NCBI RefSeq assembly: GCF_000004195.4
Contig: NC_030684.2
Span: 110,709,429 to 110,773,428, forward strand
Direction of reading: 5' to 3'
Source: Xenopus tropicalis
Lineage: Eukaryota; Chordata; Amphibia; Anura; Pipidae
DNA: 64,000 bases
Position numbers and translations under genes: made by a program. Shown piece by piece: positions 26,301-38,300 of this stretch. Every line of letters starts with the position of its first letter. Within the stretch, counting starts at the first letter, position 1. Under the pieces are notes generated by a model, which ran no database searches, had not been told where the DNA came from, and saw nothing but the letters and a program-made list of their open reading frames with translations.

Positions 26301-29300
26301 AATGAGGAGTTAGTATTGGCCATTAGTTTGTTTTCTGCTTAAGATGTTGGGAGTTGTATATCAACAGCATCAGTGGTGAGCTCTTGGTTTGTTAGCCCCT
26401 GATACAGCATGAATATAACAATGGGCTTCCCCTTTTAAAACCAACTGCTTGTAAGGTTTTCCATATGAATATGGAGCACATTGTGGAACACAGTGGCTTG
26501 CTGATAAAGGTGTAGGAGGATGAAGTAAATGGGTATAATTTTATTCCTCTCAATTCTGCAACATGTAGACTCACTCTGTGCTTTGTCCAGTAATGCTGCT
26601 CTGATGCTCACCCCGGCTATTTCTCTCATCCTCAGCCGACCCACTCATGGCTGTTCCACCATCCCCAAACTCGCTCTGGAGCTGAAGCAGATCATCCACT
26701 CTACCACCCATCCCAAAGTGCCCCCTGTCACTCCCTTACGGGTGATGATGCCTCTTGGAAAACTCTCTAAAGGAGCCAGCTTGGATGACCTGATACAGAT
26801 GTGCATTCAGGCTTTCGGTAAGTTTTGATTCCTATGCTTCAGCAATCTTGCTACTGTGAACTACAACTCCCATAATCCTCAAGAAGATAGCGACTGGGAG
26901 GTGTAGTTCTTTACAGCTAAAGTGTATATATGCATTTTTATGTATTTTGACTAAATTGGCACACTTGTTGCAGTATGGGTAGCTTTTATATGTAGTATAG
27001 ACAGACAAGAACAAAAATATTGCAGCAATATTATTGCCCAGTTTGGGAACTGTCCGGTGGGAGTTAATGGAGAAACAATACAGCAGCTTTCACTGTTAGG
27101 TATGTGGTGCACTGTCTTATTTTTGGACGTTCTTCCCCCCCGGCACCTTTCGTTATTTTGGCAATTGCTCTAATTGCTATAGCCCTTGTGCATAATTGCA
27201 AATAGCAGAAGATATAGCAGAGAATATAAGCTGCACCCTTACTTATTATTGTCTATTCATGTGATATAAATGGTAGATAGGAATGAGAATAAGAAACATT
27301 TCTGTGAATTTCTGCAGTAACAGGAAATAAATCAGAATAAAAGAGAAAGAAAAAAATAAGAAAGATAGAGACAGTCAAGGCATTTGCTTTGTTGCCTAGG
27401 ACAATATCAACAGGAAACACAGTAACCATAAAACAAAAGGTTGTGTAGGTTTTTCTAGATAAATCCAAGAAGTATCAGAATAAAATAGAGGAACGACATA
27501 GAAAATAGTTACCCACATTAGAAAATAACTCAGAGGGACACTATGACTTCTGTGATGCGAAGTTTGGTACCTGTAAGACTGCTGGGTACTGTAGCCATAC
27601 ATTAAAGGGGACGTATCATGTCAAGTACAAGTATTTGTCATAACATTTACACCTCTGAAAACAGAAGTAAAGTTATAATGAAATCTTTCCCAGAAACCTT
27701 ATGTGGTGGGCCTTACAGGAAGGTTGCCTGAGGTGGACCTGACAGGGAACTGCTTAGGGCTATAGTTGGCCCTATACCCTACTGTGCTTCTGGAGAAAAA
27801 CACCCACTGCTCATTTGACAAAGACCTTGGGGCTCATTTGAAAACTTTACACAGCGCAGAATGATTTGCTCAGAGAACATAATTGCCAAGCGCTTGTTTA
27901 GGACAAGACTGGAGTAATTAATATTCAAGCATAATTGCGCATTTCTATTCACGCTGTGATTGTGCTTAGTAGCTTTTTAAATACAACATAATTGTGAATA
28001 TTTATGTGCTCACTCTGTGTTTGGGTTACGCCACAGCTTTGGTAGCAGAAACAATATTTGTTAAACTGTTTTTATTTATATGTGCAAAATTACCGGCATT
28101 GTTATATTTACGCACAACAACTGTGCACAGTGGTCACGCGCAAGCAAATACCTGCCTCATTTGCGAGCCATGTGTAAATATTTGTGCACAATGCACATCT
28201 CACCACTATTGGAAAAAATGAAATGATGGGCACAGCAATGCAGTATTTCAGCTTCTAGTGGAAAATGTACAGAACAACCATATGTAAACAACGGTATGCT
28301 GTGCAAAGTTTGTAAATGAACCCCCCTTTCCTAACAATGGATAGTACTCCATTTATTCACACTGGCTGGCTCCCTTTTCTTCAAACTAGCCCTGGGTTCT
28401 GTCTACTGCTATTTTCTTAATTCCTCCCCGGTGTCCTTTGTGGGACTTCTTGTAGGGTGCATACATAGTACAGAAATACATAGTTCAGAAAAGGTTCTGT
28501 ACTGCATGTGTACTCAAAGAAAACCCAATGGGAGCACCTGGATCTAAAAGGTGACAAATAGAAGGTAAAAGTGAAATAGAAGGTAGCCTGGCTGGTGAAT
28601 TTTTTGTGGAAGAGGTGTGCCACCCTGGGGTAACAGGTAAGAGATTGACTAACAATTTTGCACCACCCTATTATTTTTTAATTTTTTTACCTCTAATCCC
28701 TCCATATTTATATAATAAAATAGGATTTTCTAAATGTGTGACCAACAGGCCAATGATTGCACAACAGGGCTAGGGAAATGCTGCTGACCATGGCCTTAGT
28801 ACACAGACTGATGACTTCTTTATCCAACCAGATTTTCATTTCATTACATTGGTGCTTTATACAGGACAATGGGCTGCTGACTCAAAAATGACCAAAGTGT
28901 TATATCTATGTTTCTGTGTGTGTTGTACTCAAACTACCATGGAGACATGCCCAGACTGGCAATATGAGGACAAATGCTAGAGTGGCTGCTCTAAAATGTC
29001 ATAGACAATCACTATTTAGTGGGCTGGTGGGGGGCTGTTTGGGCCTCTCTGTCCTGTGAAATACCAGGGCTTATTTTGAATTCCATCCAGGCTGGCATGG
29101 AGATCCTACTGTCCTCCATGTAGCAAAGAAGCAACCCTGCATATACAGTGACTGAGCTTGACTGAATCAGAGCAGGATGGGGGTAACTTAGTAAGGGACA
29201 TGACAAAGAAATGAAACTAGTCAGACGCTGTTTAAAGCAAGAGCTTCCAGCTGGGTTCAGTCAATATGTGCTCAGGCATATTAATACCGAAGGTGCTTAG

Positions 29301-32300
29301 GGTTTGAAGAAGCTTTTATCATTTTTCTGCCAAAACATAATTGTTCTCTAGAGAGGAACCACAGTCTAGGTCTCTCCTAGGATAAATCTCACCAGCCCTT
29401 GCTTATATCCCACCCATATATTTCTTCCCACCTCCACTCTCATTACCAGTGGAGTAATAGAGGCAGTAGACCCAAACCTAATGGATAACCAGTCAGATAA
29501 TCAGTAACCTATGAGTGCAGAGCACATCATGTTACTGACAGTTTGTGGGGTGGGGCTTTTTAATGTATAATTCAGGGATCCCCAACCTTTTTTACCCGTG
29601 AGCGACATTCAAATGTAAAAAGAGTTGGGGAGCAACGCAAGCATAAAAAAGGTACCTGAAGGTGCCATATATGGACTATAATTGGCTATTTGGTAGCCCC
29701 TATGTGTACTGGCAGCATACAGAAGGCTCTGTTTGGCTTTACACTGGGTTTTATACAACCAAAACTTGCCTCCAAGCCAAGTATTCAAAAAATGAGCACC
29801 TGCTTTGAGGCCACTGGGAGCAACATCCAAGGTGTTGGGGAGCAACATGTTGCTCACAGGCTACTGGTTGGGGATCACTGGTATAATTACACAACTGTTT
29901 GTTACTGTGTCTTACTTGACTTTTTTTCTAGAGTTCCCTTTCACTTTCCACCATATAGTCCAATATATGTTTTTAGCCGTTTAACTTCCTTAGAAAATCT
30001 TTCCGTCATGCAAGCTTTCTGTTTTGATTCCCATAATGAGAAACTGCAGCTATCAACTGAACCCCATAACCGCACTTATCTTACACCCCACACAGGTCAC
30101 CTCTCATCTTTTTCTTCATCTTGATGTCCTGAATTGTAAGCCTTCTTCACCATTTGTATTTATTTGCACGTTGAAAGGTAACCCCTTCTCTTTGCACAGC
30201 ACAGGCACATATGATAGATTCTTGTAAAGGTTGTACCTTCAGACTGCATGCTATTGCATTCCCTGTGGTAAGTGGTTTGGGATATTAAAGCCATCTTCTA
30301 TACTTGCCAAAGCTATAACCACACTATAGTCATATTCCAAATGTTTCAGCAGAAACTATGAAACGAAAGGGGTTAAGGCAAAATGCTATCATCAGTTTTC
30401 TTGTGAAATTCCATAATTGGCATTAATCTCACCTAGCACACAGGAAGAACATTTTAAAGATAAGGGGCATGTAGCTTGCTGTGCTCGATATTTCTTTTTT
30501 ATGAAGACTGGCACTATGTCCTACACAGTTTCTGGCATAAAATTGCTGGCTATATGGACTAAATATAGTTAAAAATACATAAAAAATGTAAAGTGATATG
30601 GTGCAATATAAACTATGGTGTAAACTTTATGGGGAATTGAACAATGGTGAAATTAAATGGATATGATGCAAAGTTCCCTTATAAGATTGTTGGCACCAAG
30701 GCTTTTCTGTAGTACTATAGTCTAAAATAAGCACTGTTGGCCTCTAAACCAGAATAGTGCAACTAGTACACCATGAAAGCAAATAGGCCAGCAGCATTCA
30801 GCAGGGTATTTCCATGGGTGGATACTTGCAGAGGGATGTTATACTGAAATCTGTTTTACTAATATTGGGTCTTGGACCTCTCCTTTCTCTCTTGATTTGC
30901 TCTTTGACCAAGTAATAAATGGCAAGGACCTCAACAAATGAAACTTATTAAAGGAACAGTAACATCAAAAAATTAAAGTGTTTTAAAGTAATTAAAATAT
31001 AATGTGCTGTTGCTCTACAAAAAACTGGTGTTTTTGCTACAGAAAAGCTACTATATAAATAAGCTGCTGTGTAGCCATGGGGGCAGCCATTCAAGCTGGA
31101 AAAAAGGAGAAAAGGCACAGGTTACATATCAGATAACTAGTAGATAAGCCCCATATAATGGGGGTTTATCTGTTATCTGCTAAGTAACCTGTGCCTTTTC
31201 TCCTTTGAATGACTGCCCCATGGCTACACAGCAGCTTACTTATATAAACTATAGTAGTCTTTCTGAGGCAAACACACCAGTTGTAGCAATGCAGGGCAAC
31301 ATTAAATTATATTGTAATTACTTTTATACACTTTCATTTTTTGGTGTTACTGTTCCTTTAAGGGGGTTGTTTATCTTCCAAATACATTTTTTCAGTTCAG
31401 GTGTCTTCAGATGGTACACAAGTAATATAGGCAGTTTTCAGTTACTTTTATTTTTTTTTAATATTTAAGTTTAAAGTATAATTTTTCATCTTCTCATGTC
31501 TCCCTGCAGCTCTGTGTGGGGGGTTTCCAACTGTAAGCTAATTTGATACATAAGTTCAGCGTTCGACCGGGGTCGTGCAGGGCCCACCGGGGATTTCACG
31601 CCAGGGGCCCCCACACCCCCCAGGCACAGTGCAGTCAGGCGATTGGTGCTGCACGGTCAGGCACAGTCACCAGGGGCCACATAAAGCAGCCAGAAGTGCT
31701 GTATTCGCCCCCTGGGCCTTGTGTTTGACACATGTGCCTTAAAGGAACAGCTCAGTGTAAAAATGAAACTGAGTAAAATGTAATCTATAGAGGCTAGAGT
31801 GAGCAGATGTCTAACATAATAACCAGAACACTACTTCCTCCTTTACAGCTCTCTAAGCTTTTAGGAATCAGTAACCAATCAGTGACTTAAAGGGAGGGCC
31901 ATATGGGACATAACTGTTTAGTTAGTTTGTGAGCACGCAGGTCAGATTTAAAAGCAAACTAACTGAACAGTTATGTCCCATATGGCCCTCCCTTTAAGTC
32001 ACTGATTGGTTACTGATTCCTAAAAGCTTAGAGAGCTGTAAAGGAGGAAGTAGTGTTCTGGCTATTATGTTAGACATCTGCCCACTCCAGCCTTTAAAGA
32101 TTACATATTTGCCTAACTAACTATATTGAAAACATTTTTTATCTTGCACAGTCTATCTATTTTACCCAGTTTTATTTTTACACTGAACTGTTCCTTTGAA
32201 GGCAGCTGCTAGAATTCATACACTGTACAGTGGTTACTAAAATGTCACAGATGTTGCCGAGAAATGTATCAACTAATGTAGCAAATTCTGAAACAGAGAA

Positions 32301-35300
32301 CATTAAAGTTTAAATTAAAATTTTAGGAAAACAGATATATAATAGAAAACAGTTGAAGAAAGTCTTTATTTCTAGGGGGGTGGGGTTTGCACTTTGTTGT
32401 GTTACCAAGAGGGTTGGAAAATGAGAGAAACCCCCAGGGACTGGCTGTGTGCTGGAAAATGTGGGAGGAACATAGACAAAAGCAACTCTCCATTGTCTGC
32501 CACTCCAGAGGAAATCTAAAGGAAATTGCAATCAAATTAGCATTAATACAACAACTTTCCCCTCAATGGAAACGCAGCGGGCAATGTGCTGCCAACCTCC
32601 GAGAACATAAGAAGTGAAATGGTTCTCTTGCTTTTCTTTTCCATGACGTGATCTTCTGAGTAAGTGACAGATTATGTGCTAAAGTGCTATCTTATGATTT
32701 TTAACCCTCTAGAAAAGAACATGCCACACTGGCAAAATCATTCTCTTTGCCTTCGTGCTATAGAAACCTAGGTGGAAACTGAACAGTGAGTGACAGACTA
32801 ATGTGCAGCACACAAACTGCTACCTGCGGGTGTAGGATTAACCCTTTCTGCACATCACATGACACAAACGGTTTGTGCCCCCCTCCCTTTATTCATCTGC
32901 TAAATTATGAGAATGAACATTTCCTCTGCCTACTTCCTCCACTTTGTCCTCCTCCCATTGTTTTTCATGATGTGAAATGCCTTTCCTCAAACCGCATCTG
33001 CTGAAGTGAGAAAGAGAAAGGTGCAGAGGATGCCAGAAGTTGGATGTGAGATTAGTGGCTTCCTGCATGTTGTGCAGAGGGAGGAAGATGCAGCTCAGGC
33101 TTTCTTGCACACTGGGGTTCTTATTATAATTTGAAATAATCTAAGATTCTGTGAGTTGTAAGTTAGTAACCCAACAATGTCTGAAAGCCTGCAGGTTGCA
33201 CAAGTATGTTACTGTTGTAGGGTTTCCCTTGCTGCTGTAAAGGTGCTGATAGAGGTATCTGCCCTGGCTGCTACACCAAGCCATCTTTCAAGTGGGCCTT
33301 CACTGTGCATTCATCTATTTTACTATTTCAATCCCTGGCAGTAGATGAAATCTCTTTCATATTTGCATAAAGTCGGTTCATTTATGGTAGGTCATGCATT
33401 TAAAACAAAGTGCCTGCAGAAAACAGGAATCAAACATGATGTGATTTATATACTGCACTTAAAAGCGTAAGCACAATTTCCATAGAGACCAACAGAAAGT
33501 AAATTGCATTGCAGCAAAACTGCCGCAGGAGGAAAGACTCAGCTATAGATACAATGTGAACCCATCAGGCTAATGATTCTGGGCTTTGCCATTAGAAATA
33601 GTGGGGCTCATTTAAGGGGTAAAAGCGTGCAAAGCAGGTGTCCCCTTTGTTGCCACAGCCAGGCCCTATACCTTCCACTAGCCTTATGGTTCAATGTATT
33701 GCTTAGTTTGAAGTGTGCCCAAAGGCGGCTAAACAGTTATCAACTTGTGACTGTCTATTTGATCCCTTAACATTCTGTTTTCTATTGTATGTGTTTCTGA
33801 ACAGCATTATCAGTGTTATTTATAAAAACTTGATCATAACAGCCAAGTATAATTCTGACAATATCCAAGACTGTAAATTAGAATCTATTGGGGGCTGATT
33901 TACAAACAGTGCCATTATACTAAAACAATTTAACCTCGCACAATAGTGTTTTCTCAGGGTGCACTAGTGTGTAAAGTTTATATATATTGAAAATAGTAAA
34001 GACACACCTAAAGTCTAGGCACACCTGCCTGGAATTTTTGTAAAAACAACTTTTATTTATCTAAGTTAAAATCTTGACTTTTAAAATTAAGAAAGAAAAA
34101 GAACAGGAAAAAAAGATTGGTATTAAAACCACAATTATTCCTATACATATTAGCAAAATATTACAGGCTATACTCTAGCCAGCAAATTCTGGATTTTATT
34201 ACTTTGTTGCAGGTTACCTTGGGTGTGTATATCCCTTCCCCTGTAACCAATCAAGAAGACAAAGTGTAGCAATCCAGAGAGTCATAAAGACATCACAATA
34301 ACAGAGTTGTAACAATTTGACATATCGAGCACATATGTAGAGAATATTTCTCTTAACCCTTCCAGTGCCATTACCCATGGTAACAAGTTTGCTATCTCTT
34401 TTTCAAACTTGTAGCAGACTGTTCAAAAGTAATTGCTGATTAGTAGCTATTGGTATCTGTCCCACTGTATCCACCCTTCCTTCAGCCCAGATTGTTTACA
34501 CCTCTGCTTCATGCCACAAGCACATGGCTGCTAGATATACCCTTTGTAACACTTATTTTCCTTTCTTTAATTTCCAGATTTAGATGGCAATATGGGGCAG
34601 AACAGCGAGCTGCTGCAGATTATGCTGACTATGCATGGCTTCCTGCTTCCCTCCACAGAATTGCTCATGAAGCTCAGGACACTATATCCTTTGTTTGATG
34701 AACTGGAAAGGCACCGTTGATCAACAGTAAATAAATGTTAGGACTTGGCCGCTCTCAGGATAATCTTACAGCTAAGCATTTAGATCACAAAACTTGTTTG
34801 GCCTCATTTTTGTCCTGTATAAACTAGCAACAGTAACCCCATGGATTCAGTGAGAGAGGAAAGTGCTAGTGTCTGACATAGGCAGTGCTTTTTCCACTAA
34901 AGTGCATGGCAGAGCCAGTTGTTTACTCGCTGCTGTTCTTCCTAAGAAGACTGCATTGGTCACAAACTAATTATGTGCTATTAAGTGCATCACTGGGTGA
35001 CCTGCAATCATCCAGGAGTGACCCTGGTAGGGCCAAAAGAATAGCCAGTATTAGGATGGCAACAAATGGCACAAGATAGTCAACAAGTTTTTATACCATG
35101 CATCATCTTGTGTATGTGGCCTTTGGCAAACAATTCTAAATGAGTTGTGGAAGCCTGTAATCAGGCCTGTAATCAGCCAGTTGTGTGAGCGCAATTTGCC
35201 AAGCCATGTTTCTGTACAGATTACAGTGGGCCTAATTATTAGATTGATTGGGATTTGGCTTACTTTATTGTTCTATAGAGATGTAGCGAACTGTTCGCCG

Positions 35301-38300
35301 GCGAACTAATTCGCGCGAACATCGGGTGTTCGCGCAAATTCGCGGACTTTTGCCGATGTTCGCCACTTTGGGTTCGGCGCGTTTTTTTTGGCGCCGCGTT
35401 TTTTCGCCTTGGTTTTTCCGCCGCGTTTTTTCGCTTTGTTTTATCGCCTATGCATATACATAGGAATAGCTTGCGTTTCTTTTTTGGCGTTATTTTTTGG
35501 CGGTTTTTTTTTTGGGCATTTTTTTTACAAAGTATTTTTCAGAGAAGTTTTTGCCCTTGATCCCCCTCCTGCATGCCACTGTCCAGATCGTGGCACCCTT
35601 TAAACAACTTTAAAATCAGTTTTCTGGCCAGAAATGGCTTTTCTAGGTTTTAAAGTTCGCCTTCCCATTGAAGTCTATGGGGTTCGCAAAGTTTGCGAAT
35701 ATTCGCGAGTTTTGGCGAAAGTCCGCGAACGGGTTCGCGAACATTTTCGGCGATGTTCGCTACATCACTATTGTTCTATCATGTTTGATTCTCTAGATTT
35801 AGAGCACATTATTTACCATTTGTATATAGTATGACAGTAAACAAGGGTGGTATGGTGGATGTGTAGAGAAAAGAGACAGTGCTACGCTGTTAATTGTTTA
35901 AACCTTATTAGGGTGCAAAAGTTGTCCCATTAAAGAAAGGTTAGAGGTCTTCAGACTTTTTGGATTTGAAATCCATTTTGTGGTCCAAGATGTGGTCAGG
36001 TTACCTTTCTGTACAGAAATGTCATTCAAAAATTACTTCTAAGTGGTATTCTAGAGAGGCTTCCAGGACAGCAAAAAACATTCATCCAAATCTCAACCAA
36101 GGGTTAAAGGGTGTAGTGTTAGATTGGAGAGGCTACCAATAGAAAGCTTTCCATTGGACAACCTACAAAAAAAATAATTTAATAGCACTCCTCCAACAGA
36201 TTCTTGCATTAAAATCCATTTTTCAAAAGAGCAAACAGATTGTTTTATATTTAATTGTGATTTGTGATGTGGGGCTAGCCATATACCTAGTTTCCCAGGT
36301 GCCCTTAGTCATGTGACCTGTGCTCTGATAACCATCAGTCACTCATTACTGCTGCGCTGCAGGTTGGAGTGATATCACCTCCCTCCCAGTAGCCGATCAG
36401 CAGAACAATGATAGCAAGCAAGCTCCCTGACACCTGTATTGCTAAAAATGCACCCCATTAATGGTAGATTTGATAACAGCACTCAAAAGTAAAAATGTGT
36501 AGTGCTGGCTCCTTCTGAAAGCTCAGACTCAGGCACAATGCAGTGAGATGGCGCCTACACACCAATATTACAGCTTAAAAAATACATTTTCTGGTTTAAG
36601 AATACAATTTTAAAAGGTAGCATGATTTATTTGTAATACACACTGTAATTTAGTAATGAAAACTACACCATAAAATCATTACAGAATCTCTTTACGATTA
36701 TAACATTTAAATATATAGCACATGGTCTCTGTTGGCTAAATCTTTGCTATTTTCCACCCAGCCAATTGGCCCTAGGGAGACTGGCTCCAAAACTTTGAAG
36801 TGAAAGGTTAAAGGCAGGCATCCTGCAGCTCTTTTTGGGGGCCATAGCAATATTCTGAAAATAAGGAATATAGCTGAGAAGTGTCAGAGTGTTTATTTGG
36901 AATTATTGGGGCACACAATGGTAGAGTATTGAGACACACACAAATTAGCCATGGGAAGCACTAGTTTACAAGCACATAACTTTATTTTCAGGGCTCAATC
37001 CTGACATACTGGTTTAGTAAAATGTATTATAAGGGCATTTTTCAAACTGAATGCTTGCACCTGTGCTCTTATTTCTTGGGCTCAAATCCCATCACCTTTT
37101 TAGTGTGAATCTCATGTTCAGACTCTAAGCCCTCACACAGCTGGCTGCTATTTATACACTGCCAATATAAGTGAGACAAAGGCACATGCACAACCGGCCC
37201 ACTTTACTGGAACACACAGAGAGTTCTGCAACAAGGGCCCTAGACACAAAGAACTCAACCTATGTCTGGCCAATGGCAGGCCTATACTGCTGAGGCTGCT
37301 GGGAGGGAGACAGTGAGGCTTCTCACGTGCTGCATAAAACCTAGCAACAGGCAAATTATATTCAGTACTTTTTTATTCAATTATATATAATATATTCAAT
37401 AACCCTATTCTTGTACTGGGTCCTTAAAGCTCATTGTGTATGTAAGATGTATCGCTTTGCATCACAAGAATAACAGAGAGCATGTTTTTGCCCTTCCCAC
37501 GCTGCTGTTTTTTAATAAAGCTTCGTTCACTAGCGTCTGTGGGGCTTGGAATACTTAGATGACATCACTGAACACTGCACATGTTTGAGACTGCATGCCA
37601 TGTATTGTGTAATTGCTTGCAATGAAAAGTGAAATACAACTTGGTTTATTGGTAAAGGTACCAGTTGAAGATTCTAAAGCTGCCAATAAATTATATGGTG
37701 AGGTCACCAAATGAGCAGATCTCTCTCCGTATATGCCTGCCTAAGGCTGATCCAATCGTTTGCCCCAAGGGCTGGCACCTCGCAATGACAGAGATACAGG
37801 CTGTTGTAGCAAGGGCCACATGTACATGGCCACATTGATCTACTGTCCCATGGTCTATCATTCTGTCACATTTAGTGCAGATTTCGTACCATAAATGAGT
37901 CAGTAATATGCTACTGTGCCAGATAGATAGTTGGGTACTATGTACTGCCCAGCTCTAGGCTACACATGTCTGTTATACATTATATAACTCAGTAACCCAG
38001 TGTCCTTTTCTGGGGCAGGATGGCATGAATCCGAGTACACATTGTGTACATTTGGTGCAATATTTGATGTTTCTGTTTGTTATATTTTTCCCTTAATGAA
38101 CCCCACATATCAGGATGCCCTGCAGAACAGATCTTTTTCATTCTGCCTCAGGATCTGCTACTTTATAAGGTGAGTAAAACTTCCCATTGGATCGTTGTCT
38201 CTTGCCCTTTTTTTCTGGCTGGATCTGTTGAAATATTTAAAGGGATGAAACATAATACAAGGTGAAACAGATCTAATACCCATAGCTACCAATATGCAGG

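Larger units (their letters stand above)
17839..26635. other. rasgrp1 intron 1 (remainder)
   Basis: About 8.8 kb between exons 1 and 2. It holds a 22-bp minisatellite, several palindromic MITEs and a purine-rich repeat-like block, all listed separately. A CA run lies at about 23947-23960. No extra conserved exon was recognised. Confidence 0.7.
26818..34577. other. rasgrp1 intron 2
   Basis: About 7.8 kb. Holds the MITEs listed from 27828 to 32200 and a T2-type TTAAAGGGGACG tip at 27603. No further exon recognised. Confidence 0.75.
34684..38106 (+). other. rasgrp1: rasgrp1 intron 3, U12-type AT-AC intron
   Basis: Starts with ATATCCTTT (34684-34692), the perfect U12 5' splice consensus, and ends AC at 38105-38106. 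TCCCTTAAT at 38089-38097 fits the U12 branch consensus, with the branch A about 10 nt from the 3' end. Joining CT to ATATCAGGATGCC yields Leu-Tyr-Gln-Asp-Ala-Leu, matching LYKDAL of mammals. It would be removed by the minor spliceosome. Confidence 0.93.
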
